From the NCBI GenBank assembly GCA_029449235.1, contig JANATG010000010.1, positions 1,054,001-1,118,000 on the forward strand: DNA of 64,000 nt, written 5' to 3'. The notes under the pieces were generated by a model. It was not told where the DNA came from. It did not search any database and saw only the letters and a list, made by a program, of their open reading frames with translations. Position 1 is the first letter of the stretch, and every line of letters starts with the position of its first letter. The translations under genes were made by a program, and so were the position numbers. Positions 1-11,028 of this stretch are shown here, piece by piece. The DNA is from Linnemannia schmuckeri. Lineage: Eukaryota; Mortierellomycota; Mortierellomycetes; Mortierellales; Mortierellaceae.

Positions 1-740
1 CGTCTTGGTAGGTTCGTGGATGTCAATGCTATGATAAGTGAAAGAAAGTAACATAGACAGTACGTTAGCACCATTGTTTCTCGGCGTTTTATTGAAAAAG
101 GGGGGCAAGCAACAACCCCTTCTCGAGGCTCACCAGCCCTGCCTTCTTTCTTCTTTCTTCCTTCGACCATTAAATACGTTACAGGTCCTTCCTTTATCTC
201 GTTCGCCCCCTGAAAGCAGAGAAAGGTCATGTCCCTTCGTCAACGCCCTCTTAGTTGGTCTGGGTAACCACCGCCTTTTACCCACTACTTTCCCCGTTGT
301 TCATAATATTTCTGAATAGATCTATTCCCACGCACCCAAACTTTTTTAAGCAAAAAGTAACCCGATCCTTGTGTTGGAATACATTTGCACACATACAACA
401 CACCCTCAATGGAATTGCTCTCATGTTCACGCTAATAACTCAATGTACGATGCAAGCAGGCATTCACCTCACCCCACACCCACAAGTTCGCGTATTCTAT
501 CTTTGCGCGTTGCGCGTCATGCTCCCGTTCATTTTTTTTTGTTGTTCTCGATACAAAACATATCCGGTTGTAATTAGCAAAAAGACAGATAGACAGACAG
601 ACAAAGACTTACTTGATTTCGACGTATCCGCCAAAGGTGTATTTCTTGAGGTCGGGGGTAATGGTAAGGGTGTAGTGGGAGGGGGTGACGTTGGTAGGGA
701 GGACCACGCGGTCAGGATTGGTGGGGGTCTTTTTGCACAT
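1..740 (-). CDS. M1 family aminopeptidase, 5' part only (runs off left edge)
   Basis: This is the start of a zinc aminopeptidase of the puromycin-sensitive (M1) family. Exon 1 is 613..740 (ATG at 740) and contains RVVLPTNVTPSHYTLTITPD, which closely matches exon 1 of the complete paralog at 2364..6113. The exon ends ...GTCGAAATCAA before a gtaagt donor. A good acceptor (cttatcatag) lies at 29-38, and exon 2 (1..28) resumes in frame with NIDIHEPTKT, matching NINVNEPTAE of the paralog. The intron (29..612, 584 nt) is in the same phase-2 position as intron 1 of the neighbour. Everything after residue ~52, including the catalytic zinc site, is outside the window. The two genes are head-to-tail on the minus strand, so a tandem duplication is the simplest reading. 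Its N-terminus is slightly longer (MCKKTPTNPD) than the neighbour's. Whether the rest is intact cannot be judged here. Confidence 0.85.
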
Positions 741-2363
741 TGTTGACGAAGGATGTGAAGGAATGAAGGTAGGAAGAAAAGAGGAGAGTAATGAATGAAT
801 GAATGAATGAATGAATGAATGAACAAAAAATACAGGGACGATAAAAGAACAAGGAAAGGGGGAGAAAGGAAGGGGGAACGAAGGTTGAAGAAAGAAGGAA
901 AGAAGGAAAGAAGGAAAGAAGGAAAAAGAAGAAAAAGGAGAGAAGTAATCGAGAAGGGTTCGCGACACTTTTTGAATACCCCAGGCAAGGCTGTCCAATG
1001 ACATCTCGCACCATGGGAAATCTTTCTCTTGACTGCTCCCTCTGTTCCCAGCAGAGATTTTTTTTTTTTTTTTTAAAAAAAGGCGACGTTGGCTCGGTGG
1101 AACCAAAAGAGGCATCGATCCATGCCTACTAACTCAAAAAACGCCATCTTCCACGCCAATGGGTCACTTGTTTTTCGTCTTTGTATAACTCTGCAGTCCC
1201 TTTCACAGCCACCGGTGACTCTTTTCGGTCAATCATCTTCGCCGTTCTCAACACACCCCAGCTTACTGACAGGTTTGAACAGAGTGCATCGTGCCATGTT
1301 GATCACGATGCAATAGATATACACATGAAAGAAACGTATTAGTACAGTCGAATCCAATGAAACCCAATCCTTGCTTGATTGTTGCAAACCCAATTGCATT
1401 GGAAATAATAATAGTATGTAAGTTCACAGGTGTGCACTCCTGGGAAAAAATCAGTCCCCTTGGCTACTTCAATCGGAGAGTGGGGTTTCAAATATTCAGG
1501 TACAAGAGACGAATTGTTTCATGGCCTCTGATCATGGGCGTCACCAACTATCGTAGATTGTGTATACGCTTGTCGTCGTCGATACATGATACACCTACAC
1601 TGATCATGGCCACTTTTGTGTTGCATCATTTTGTATTTGCAGACCCTTCTTCGATCACTTCAGCATCTTCCCTCCTCCCCAACACAAAGTTCTCTGGATC
1701 AAACCTTTCGTACCAATTTGTTCACATTTCTCAGGAGAAAGATGCCCATCATCCATGCGAGAGCATCGCTCTCAACAATCTTCTTTCCTTGCCCCTGCTG
1801 ATTGCACAGTAACTTCTACGGTATTCTTTTCCCCACGATTTTCCCTTGCCCACTTTATCCCCCTAGCCAAGTCTCGCCTCGCTTCTTTCCCACCACGTTG
1901 TTACTCAGTCAGTCATTCAGTAATTCTTGGCGCTCGTGTGAACCTTATGTAAACCAAAAAAGGGAACCATAAAAAAATGACAAAAAGGCGGTGGTTGTTT
2001 TGTTGTCTCCTTTGGTTGTTGACAGTTGGCCGGATCAACAGGCTCGAACTTTCGCCTCCCTTTGTATTCCATGAGTGGCAGCGATAACAACAAAAAAAAA
2101 AAACGTGTGAGAAAAGGTGTAGTCTCATCTTATAGCTCTGTCTTTTTTCCTCTTACGCCGCCCTTGGTCGGCTTTTTTTCTTCCCGCCTTCACTCGAGGA
2201 GACTTCTGAGCATGTATGCTATTTGTATGTCGTTTTTCGTCCCCATTTTACATTCAAGACTAATGATTCGAATGAAAGCATACATTCTGTGTTTCATTTA
2301 AATAGCCATTTTTCTGTATTTGCTATGCTAGCACTATCACCACTTTCTGCATCACAAGACCTT
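741..2363. other. intergenic spacer between tandem aminopeptidases
   Basis: No convincing gene is present. It holds an ATGA microsatellite (791..822), an imperfect GGAAAGAA purine repeat (about 890..926) and a T-run followed by A's near 1058..1080. The purine-rich stretch reads as pyrimidine-rich on the minus strand, just upstream of the partial aminopeptidase start, and is probably its promoter/5' leader. The open frames here are low-complexity or lack codon structure. Confidence 0.6.
791..822. repeat. ATGA tetranucleotide microsatellite
   Basis: Eight uninterrupted copies of ATGA (also readable as GAAT). It lies about 50 nt upstream of the start codon of the minus-strand aminopeptidase fragment, probably in its 5' leader, and is likely to vary in length between strains. 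Confidence 0.9.
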
Positions 2364-5300
2364 TTAGTATCCCTGTTCAACCAGCCAGGACTCAAGAGCA
2401 GCGCCATCTCTGGCAACCCACTTGCTACGGATCCTCAACCCTTCCTTGGCCTGCTCCAAATCGCGCTCAAAGTCCTTGGTATCCTTGTCAACAAAGAATT
2501 CTTCCAGATCCTTCAACACTGCAGGGTCTGCCATCTTGTTAATAGGGATCTTGATACAGTAACCCAACATACCCATGTTGCCGGTGTATCTGTCAACAAT
2601 AGTCTGCCAGTTGGCTTTGATCCAGCGCCAAGCCGCATGGCGAGCTCCAATGTTAGTCGACAATCCCGAAAGGATGTAAGGGAAATCCTGAGGACGGACG
2701 TCATCCGAAAGAGCAAACTCAAAGACGCGCTGGATTAACTCCTCTCCATGAACAGCACTTCCGATCGCGATGAGGGCCATGACCTGCTGATCCTGCTTGG
2801 GCGTCGTCCTGTAGTAATGCAGCACCTGCTCAAACTCCTTGACGCCTCCGTGCGACATGGCAACCTCAAACGCCGTCCTGCGGATCGTGGGGTGCAACGC
2901 CTTGGTTTGGTCGGCGCCCTCCTGCATGAACAATGCAAATCGTCGCTGAGCCTCCTTGACAGTCTCCTCATGACGTGATCGACCGGCGCATGAGACAATG
3001 ACTCCACGGAGAAGGCTGGTCAAATGGTCCTCACCCTCGGGGAATTCCCAGCCGAGCTCTTGAACCAGGTTGTGAACGAGCTTGCGCTGAAAGTGCTGGA
3101 TCGCGCGGTGGGCACGATCGTTGACACTGAACAATTGCGTAATGTTGTCCAACTTGGCGAGCAAAAGGTCCCATACACTAAAGTGCCACAAATTAATAAG
3201 AGTCATAAATATCGGGTTAGAAATCTATTCACCTTCGTCCAAAACATATGCGGCGTAATCGAAAATGGAACTTACACATAGGCCTTCTCGTTCTTGTAGT
3301 ACTGGATCAAGTCCAAGAGACGGTCAACACCGCTGTGACCCGAAGTGGCCAAGCTGGACTGGTCAGCCAAGAGACCAGCACGGTCAGCAACGCCAATGTC
3401 GGCATGACCCGCAAGGATGGCCTGTCCGATTTGGCGGATGGCACTCGAGGGATAATTGGTACGGAAGACTCCGGTAAAGCCCTTGTTGATCAAGTAGAAG
3501 GCCTCGCCGTTCTTCTGGGCAGTTGGCTTCTCAAAGGTCAACTCGCGCGTCTTCAAAGTCTGGTTTGCGTCGAGGATCGAGGTAGGCTTGGGAGAGACAC
3601 CGAGAGGAACCCACCAGACAGTCTGGTCCTCCTCCTCGGTGGTGTCATTGGTCGACAGGAAGCGGTGCTGTTCAACTTTAACATGAGTCTCGGTCTCGGT
3701 GACGTTGAGGATAGGGATGCCGATGACGCGGGTCCAGGTATTCATGAACTCGCGAACATCAATCTTGGACTCTTCCGAGAGGGCGTTCCAGAGATCGTCA
3801 GTGGTAGCGTTCTTGTATTCATGCTTCTTGAGGTAGCGACGGATTCCAGCCAAGAAGACATCGACGGTCAACCAGTTGCTCAACATGCGGATGACCGAGG
3901 CTCCCTTGGAGTAGGAAATGGCGTCGAAAATCTGGTGAATCTCGTGAGGGTCCGAAACAGGGACCTCAATAGGGTGAGAGCTGCGGAGAGAATCCAAGCT
4001 GAGACCTTGCTGGTATTCGCTGACAACAAAGTTGGACCAAGTCTGCCATTCGGGAAAAAGGTGGTCAACAGCCAAAGTTCCAACCCAGGTAGCGAAACCC
4101 TCGTTCAACCAGAGATGGTCCCACCACTCCATGGTGACTAAGTTTCCGAACCACTGATGGGCAATCTCGTGGGCGACAGTCGAAGCGACTTGCTCCTTGG
4201 ATGCGGCCGACGAAGTCTTCTCGTCAAAGAGCAAAGCAACGGTGCGGTAGGTGATGAGACCCCAGTTCTCCATAGCTCCGGCATCAAAGTCAGGAACAGC
4301 GATGTGGTCCAACTTGGGGAGGGGATAGGCGATGCCAAAAATCTCGGCAAAGTATTCCAAAATCTTGGGAGTAATCTCGAGGGCAAACCGACCCTGCTCG
4401 ACAAGACCGGGCAGAGTGTAAACGCGGCAGACGACAGGCTTCTCAAGCTTGGTGGTTGTGGTCTCGATGTACTCAAAATCGCCAACAGCAAAGGCAACCA
4501 ACTATTGCGTGCAGAAGCAAGTGCCATAAGACGAAACGAATAAAAATAAGTTTAAGGCCGATTACAAAGGACTGACTGTGACCGTGAGAGGAAAAGGCAT
4601 CTCGCAAGTATTGGCAGTTGTGTCGACTTCGGATATGGTGTTCACATCCTTCTTTTTTGCTCACAACATTTCTCCTACGAGCGCGTATATTGTTTTCTCC
4701 GAAAGGGATCCAGGAACAAACAAACTATCCTTGTCTCGACACGCTTTCGTTACAATTGTTTGTTCCAAGGTTGTGTCTGGACCACATTTTTCTGGAAGAT
4801 GATTGTTCTTTGGGCCAAGAAAAAGGTTTGGTTGCTGTATTCATCTGCAGTGCGGACACGTTGTCGCAATGATTGTATCCATTCTTTGTTGACTTCCTAT
4901 AATGGTGGGATTCCATGTTTGACACACGTATGCTTCTGCTCCTGTTTGACGCCGTTGAATTGTTGTTTGTTTTGCTTGTTTGTTTGTGTTTGTTCCTGAA
5001 GGGAAATGCTACTTTTCTATTCTCGTCCCTTTTTTTGCCTTCCTTCCCACATTTGGTCCTGTCCCACAACCCTCCAAAAGAAAAAGAAAGCAAAATGTAC
5101 GCCAAGAGGTTGATGCATGATTTTTTCCTTCGAACAACACACTCATTCGCCAATAACTCGTGGGAAAGGACCGTTCTCGATCGTTATTTCTCTTTCTCCT
5201 TTTCTTCCCCCAACCAAAAAAACAACCAGGTGAAAACATCAAAAAGCAAGGCACACTTACATAGGTAGACATGATGGGGGTAGTTTCAAAGTAGACAGTC

Positions 5301-6113
5301 TTGACATCAGGCTCGACAGCAGTCATCTCCTTGATGGGCATGTTGGACAGAGCCTCGAGCTCAAAGGGCACAACCATCGAGATGGCAAACGTCGCCTTGA
5401 CAGAGGGTTCATCCCAGCAAGGGAACGCTTGGCGAGCATCACAGGCCTCGAACTGAGTAACGGCCATGTGCTTTGTCTCTCCGTCCTTGTTCTTGTACTG
5501 CGAGCGATAGAATCCGTTCATCCGGTCGTTGATTTCGCCATCGAATTCAATCTCGAGAACTGCGGGTCCCTTGGGCAAGGTGTGGGGAAACTTGAATGTG
5601 GCAACCTGGTTCTCGGCAGCGTCGATAGATGTCGCCTTGTGACTAATATTCGTGGATAGAGTCGACATTGTACTTCTTTTAGCCAACTGTTCTGAAAGTA
5701 TTGTCGTTTTTACAAGAAGTAGCATCCTGCTGTGAAAAGCTGCATCTCTAAGCCTTTGAGGCCCGCACACTTACGTTGTTTCGCCGACGATGACGGATGC
5801 CTTGCTGATGTTGAGTTTCTTGGCGTTCAGCTGGATCTCGGCAGTTGGCTCGTTAACATTGATGCTGCAAAGCGAGAGTAGAAATAGAACAAAAAAGAAG
5901 ACGCGAAAAAGATCAGAGTATCAGTTTCCATTCCAGTCGATATTTTCAACCTTGTCTATCCATAGCGACGCTTGCGTGGTTTGCAAGGCTTGTTTTTTCA
6001 TACTTGATAGCGACCTCTCCGGTGAAGACAAAGGTCTCGAGGTTGGGGACCAGCTTGAGGTTGTAGTGCGCGGGTGTGACATTGGTAGGGAGGACTACGC
6101 GCTCGGGAGCCAT
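2364..6113 (-). CDS. M1 zinc aminopeptidase (puromycin-sensitive/Aap1 type)
   Basis: This enzyme removes N-terminal amino acids from peptides in the cytosol. Five exons on the minus strand (6004..6113, 5775..5864, 5261..5672, 3276..4501, 2364..3177) give 2652 nt, 883 aa, normal for the family. Exon 3 could start 3 nt earlier. The substrate-binding GAMEN motif is at about residues 279-283, the zinc site HEIAH at 315-319, and the third zinc ligand in WLNEGFA with E338, exactly 18 residues after the second His. The C-terminal half is the helical ERAP1-like domain. No signal peptide or membrane anchor is seen, so a cytosolic form is expected. Intron 3 is long (588+ nt region 4502..5260, 759 nt) while the others are about 100-140 nt. 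The family assignment is firm; substrate preference is not deducible. A second copy of its 5' end lies directly downstream (1..740). Confidence 0.96.
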
Positions 6114-6366
6114 GATGGGTATGTGTTGTTAAGAAGGAGGGAGGTGTTGAGAAGGTGGAGGAACAAGAAAGTAAAAGTGGTGAGAGGGCGACTTTTTATC
6201 AGTCATCTGCCGATGACGGGTGTGACTGTCAAGTTGATATCGAGAATGCCAAACGAGAACGAGCCCAATGTTGCTTCGCGCTTATTTCTCTTTTTTTCTT
6301 TGCTACTCTAGTTAAAGCCAACGAGAGAGAAGGAAAACTCACACTGAGCTCACATCGTATGCTCGC

Positions 6367-8579
6367 TCACCTCCAAAGAGTGTGGAACTCAATGTCGGGT
6401 CTCATCTGGTACACTTGGGCATGTGTTCGCTCCGCGGTGCCAACATAGGCATTGGAGAACCTCTCCTTTCTGGTAATCTCCAGGTACTCCATACGGGGCC
6501 ACCAAGTCGTGTTTCCACTCGAGATCCGCTGCTTGCACATCTCCACAATGCCCTGCAGCTGACTAAGATATCGCATGTCGATCCCGTCAATCACGTAGTT
6601 CGGGACGGTGCTCTCTCCTGCCGTCACGCTCGCATCCTTTTCGTTTCCCCCACCAGTACCGCCATCACCAGCGTTAACATCTCGTCCATGAACAAACGCG
6701 ACATTGTTGTGTGGCAGATAGGGAATGCCTGGGACAACGGGTGCTTGGTAATCGAGGGGATAGTGCCTGTAGATCGAGTTAAAGACCTCTTCAGAAATGC
6801 TTTGATCGATAAACCTCGTCAACTTATCAGATTGACGTGACGAAAGCTCGTGCGCCATCCAGTCCAAGCCAGGGGTCGACTCCCATACGCCGTCTCTCGC
6901 CGTTAAGCCCAGACTCCTCAATCGGTTCAGTCTTGCAAGCAAGCACAGTCCTCCATCCATCGAGAGATCCAAATGTTCCTTCTGGAGTCGAAGCTCCTCC
7001 AAAGCAGGACACACAATGCTAATGTACCCAAACACCAGCCTCGAGCTCGCAGCCGACCTTACATCACCCTTTGGGCATTGCACTTGTATATGAAGCGTTT
7101 GAAGGTCCCGGCATCCCCAAATCATGATTCTTGAAGTGCCCAGGACATCGTCCGGCATCAAATACCGAGCCAAAGGATCAGCCTTGCGATATGCTCCAAG
7201 GCTGTCCAAGACTCCCTCCATGTCCAAGCAGTCCAAAGGAACCATCACGCCGGGAGCTTTGAGTTAGACGAGATGCCGAGACAGTAGCGGTATGCACAGA
7301 TAGTTGTGAAGGCTGAATCCAAGGTTCAACGCTCCCATGCTAGAGTGTCGCACCAGAATCTCCAAGCTGGTCAGCAAAGTCACCCGATGTAGATCAAAAA
7401 AGCCATTCGACCAACCACAGATCTCAGCGACATCCAAGATCGAGGTAGCTGGGAAGACCCACTCTGTCGCCTCGGAGAACAAGGGCACGATTGTCGCTTG
7501 CACTAGTTCGGTCGTGGCTCTGAGGACACAGGGGAGAAAACCGAATCGTTTCAGACCAGGTCGAACGCGTGCAATGGATCGAAAGACAGTCGCAAGTCGA
7601 GCCCTACCATCTTGCATCTCAATTTCGTTGTCAGTTGCTCCACGGATCTGATCCAAGACGAGATCTTCCAGTCCAAAACATATATCAACCAGACTCAACA
7701 ACGACTCTTCATCCACCGCGATGCGTCTGAGCGTTAACGACCGGAGCGATGGGTGTGCCAGTGGGATCGCCTGCGATACGGAAGGCCTCCCAGACCGACT
7801 GTAAAGTTCTTGAGTAAACACTTCCTCAGAGCATGAAAACTCTACTGTGAGTTGCTCCAGCTTGGGACACAGGCTCAAGAGACTGGCCAGCAACGTACCA
7901 TCGTGTCGTGTCACCTCCAATCTCAGTTTCGTCAACAAGCTTCCGATACACTTTAGCAACTCGAAAGCCTCCAGGGCAAAGTCGATCGGACATAGAACTC
8001 GAAGTTCCGATAGGTTGAGGAGGTGGGGTGTGATCGTGATGGCCTCCAACAAAACCTGCCAGCTGGCGGGTGAAAAACCGCTCTCCCACTGGAATGGTAT
8101 TCCATAGACGTGCTCGCGGCGATCTGCTCTGATGACCAAGCGCTGTGTAACACCGAGATACTTGAGAGGATCGACAACGGGACTTGTCACTTGTCCCGTT
8201 CTAGTAATACCAAAGATATGTTCGTAAAGGGCACCGTTGCCATCATCGTATGCACCTTCGTCCAGACTCCATACTATGGATCGAAAGGCGTGTGGTTGTG
8301 CAATCAAGTGCCATTGGTGGCAAATGGGCAACATGGACCCTCGGACCTGGTGGCTGGTGAGGTTTGAGACGATCATCTCCAGGATCTGAGGGACTTCCAG
8401 CGGGCTATCCTTGGTGAGAGGAATCTTGTCTGGTGACCTGCTGTTGCTGTTCCGCGTTGGAAGTGGTGGTGGTGTTGTTTCTGAGATTGTGTTCTGTTGT
8501 TCCTGTTGTTGTTGTTGTTCCTGTTGTTGTTGTTCCTGTTGTTGTTGTTCTTCCTGTTGTTGTGTTGCGATGAGGAATG
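6367..8579 (-). pseudogene. F-box/LRR protein gene interrupted by one in-frame TAA
   Basis: This is a paralog of the F-box/LRR genes at 8696..10684 and 40852..43110. The reading frame 8376 to 6367 is open for 370 codons, hits TAA at 7264..7266, and stays open in the same frame for another 299 codons to the TGA at 6367..6369. Residues on both sides of the stop align with the intact paralogs: HLV-stop-LKA corresponds to HLQHLRA in the 43 kb gene. A single nonsense change is therefore the only visible coding lesion. The F-box core PLEVPQILEMIVSNLTSHQV starts upstream of the first in-frame ATG (8374..8376). The open frame continues up through a glutamine tract (8492..8567) to a possible acceptor near 8580, but no start codon is found in that frame. 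It may be a young pseudogene, a read-through gene or a sequence error. F-box proteins normally bring substrates to SCF ubiquitin ligases. Confidence 0.8.
8492..8567. repeat. CAA/CAG glutamine-codon repeat
   Basis: The plus strand shows repeated TTG units separated by TTC or CTG. On the minus strand this reads as runs of four to five Gln separated by Glu, in frame with the downstream F-box. It is likely to be length-variable. Confidence 0.8.
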
Positions 8580-8695
8580 TGCTGAAAGAAAGAAAGGAAA
8601 CAAAAAAAAAAAAAAGAGAGCTGAAAGGGGGGAATTTATTTAGCTTTGCCCACAGACATCTAGTGACATATAAAAAAAGGCAATAAATTTGATCA

Positions 8696-10684
8696 CTAGT
8701 ATCGACGATTGATCAGTTCAAACTCGATTTCTGGTCGCAGCTTACGGACTTTGCTCTGCACTCGTGCAAGGCTGTTATTCCAGTGACGCTCTCCATTACC
8801 GGATTGAAACCGCAGATACTCCATCTGGGGCCAGCACACCCCATCGTCGGCTAGCCGCTCCTTGACTACCTCAACAATATCGCGCAACTGGCCTACATAT
8901 CTCATATCAATACCATCGATAACATATTCTCTTGTAGAGTCTCCTGGCTGTGGATCCTCCACTGTTCGGAACGGAACCCGTGCAACGGTTTCCTCCTTCT
9001 GTCCTGATCTCGCCATCCTCCACTCGTTTTGAATCTGCTTCTTGGTCCGCGATGTCCGAGCCCAGTCCTTGGCCAGCCAGTCTACCCATGCATTGCCAAT
9101 GTCCCCAAAGAACAAACCTACAACCGACAGCCGCTTCAAACGATTGAGCCTCGTCAGCAAAACCAATCCCGCATCCTCCTCAAAGCCGACAAACCTCTTC
9201 TCAAGCACAAGGTCCTCCAGCTCTGGAAGCACCTTACTGACATAGCCGCACATGATCCTCATACTCGTCTCTCCCAAGCTCAGCTCGTCCTTGTCCCGTA
9301 ATCGAACATGGAGCGTCTTCAACCGCCGACACCGCCAAATGTCTGCGCAGAAAAACTCGTTCTGGATCGCTTCCTCCTTGGCTATCGTTCGGGTGTGCCC
9401 CTGCCTCAGCTCAAGATCCCACCACCAGATTGAAAAGGCCAATCCCGTCACTCGCAGATGGAGCAGATTATGCGCCGACGAGTCCGTGGAGACCAGAAAG
9501 TTATTTAACCTCTTCTCAGGAAATTCCGAGTCCAAAAGTGGACTTTCGATCACCAACGTTGTCATGTTAGCATACTCAGATCCCAGAATGCTCTTGCTGT
9601 AGTACGGCTGAAGCTTGAAGAGATCGTTCGCTTCAAACGTCCATTCCTTTGCCATTGGAAACAGGGTCGCGATGCGGTGATGGTATTCGAAACCATACCT
9701 TCGATTCATTGGTTCCATCTCGAACGCCTTGGAGAACTGCAAACTTTGCAGACGAGGGCACGACTCGGCAATGGCTTCGAAAAATGCGAGCGGGTTGTTG
9801 GGAGGAGCCGCACTCCTCTCTGAGAGGACTGGTTTGGTTTCGAAGCAGGAGAGGCGTAGCTCACATAGGTCTGGACAAGAACAAATAACACGGAGTAAAG
9901 CTGCCTTGAGCACAATAACGCCTCTCAGGACCAAGGAACGGAGGATGCGAGTGCTCTGTTGCGGAGACGACGGCGACAACGGTTGCTCCTCGCTGTCGAA
10001 GGGAGCCGAGTCTATATCCGTAATGAGATAAGGCCACGGGTAGGCAAGTGACAAATGCAACAGACGTGGGCAGAGTGCAAGGACACTCTCCAGAGCAATC
10101 GGTCGGTGAAGCACCTGGTCGACGACAAGGCGTTCCAACCTCGAGCCAACAATTGACAGCAATGGCAGCAGGTCCCTTTGCAGGTTGAGTAAACAGGCTA
10201 GGTGTAGGCCCAGTCGTTTGTGCTGTGCATTTCGGTTCCCAATGATCTCCTTCAGCGTTCCTGTTAGGGCCTCCCAGCTCTCAGGTCGAAAGTCGTAATA
10301 GGGGTTTTCCGTTGGGGACTTGACTTCATCGTCGTGAGTGCGCACCCTCCATGTCTTCCTTCGAGTCAATTTCCTCCAACGTTCTGGTGTGTCCGGCGGG
10401 TATGTCCAGTCGCCGTCGTCGTTCTCCTTGTTGACATCTGCCCGTGCCAGCGTCCAGTCAGCCTCCCTTTCGAGGAGTTCCTTTGCAATAGTCCTCCATT
10501 GGCGACAAACTCTGCCTGCAGCAACACGTAGGTGATAGTCGCTAAGGAAGGACAGGATCAGCTCCACGAGTTCTGGAACATGAAGCGGAAAAGGCTTGAT
10601 GGGACCTTCTACAATAGCGGGGATGGTGGAAGTAGCGGGGATCGTATTCCTGAGCTTGAGGAGAGTGTACTTAATAGGAGGCAT
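8696..10684 (-). CDS. F-box/LRR protein (SCF substrate adaptor type)
   Basis: Single-exon gene, 662 aa. An F-box lies at about residues 34-75 (PLHVPELVELILSFLSDYHL followed by a VCRQW motif), then an irregular leucine-rich region of repeats such as LCPRLLHLSL and SCPDLCELRLS. The C-terminus has a block, IDGIDMRYVGQL ... WPQMEYLRF ... LRPEIEFELI, that is shared with the neighbouring interrupted paralog and the one at 40.9 kb. By family knowledge it would bind Skp1 and select substrates for ubiquitination; the substrate is unknown. The downstream paralog starts within about 120 nt of its stop on the same strand, suggesting tandem duplication. Start chosen at 10684, with the F-box 33 residues in and a pyrimidine-rich leader upstream on the minus strand. 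Confidence 0.9.
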   Translation of the reverse strand: MPPIKYTLLKLRNTIPATSTIPAIVEGPIKPFPLHVPELVELILSFLSDYHLRVAAGRVCRQWRTIAKELLEREADWTLARADVNKENDDGDWTYPPDTPERWRKLTRRKTWRVRTHDDEVKSPTENPYYDFRPESWEALTGTLKEIIGNRNAQHKRLGLHLACLLNLQRDLLPLLSIVGSRLERLVVDQVLHRPIALESVLALCPRLLHLSLAYPWPYLITDIDSAPFDSEEQPLSPSSPQQSTRILRSLVLRGVIVLKAALLRVICSCPDLCELRLSCFETKPVLSERSAAPPNNPLAFFEAIAESCPRLQSLQFSKAFEMEPMNRRYGFEYHHRIATLFPMAKEWTFEANDLFKLQPYYSKSILGSEYANMTTLVIESPLLDSEFPEKRLNNFLVSTDSSAHNLLHLRVTGLAFSIWWWDLELRQGHTRTIAKEEAIQNEFFCADIWRCRRLKTLHVRLRDKDELSLGETSMRIMCGYVSKVLPELEDLVLEKRFVGFEEDAGLVLLTRLNRLKRLSVVGLFFGDIGNAWVDWLAKDWARTSRTKKQIQNEWRMARSGQKEETVARVPFRTVEDPQPGDSTREYVIDGIDMRYVGQLRDIVEVVKERLADDGVCWPQMEYLRFQSGNGERHWNNSLARVQSKVRKLRPEIEFELINRRY

Positions 10685-10878
10685 ATGTATTGTATTGGCG
10701 GGTGTGTGAGTGTATGTAGTGGTCGAAGAAAGGAAAGAAAAGCCTTAAAAAATTGAATGTTTGCTCTTTTTTAAATCAATTTTCTGTCAAAGGTCACATG
10801 TTCCAGATTGAACGTCGAACGGTCGAATTTTTTTAAATTTTGTGTCCTTTATTTTTAAGAATGGACGACGAGGGCGTT

Positions 10879-10962
10879 TCAATCCAGGCGTCTTCGGCTT
10901 CGCCTGTCTGGGCTGTCACTTCCGCTCCTGCTGCGACGGCTGCCCCTACGATGGTCTGGCGA

Positions 10963-11028
<66 letters not shown>

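Noticed and set aside
497..1115. Several overlapping minus-strand open frames of 100-168 codons
   Set aside because: They are driven by the ATGA and GGAAAGAA repeats. Only the last part (613..740) is a real exon, in the aminopeptidase fragment.
3248..4141. 297-codon open frame on the plus strand
   Set aside because: Antisense shadow of aminopeptidase exon 4, which carries the zinc site on the minus strand.
4502..5260. Extra exon inside the long aminopeptidase intron 3
   Set aside because: A short in-frame peptide near 4560..4625 looked exon-like, but the flanking exons join directly (MSTY-LVAFAVGDFEYIE) exactly as in the family, leaving no missing residues.
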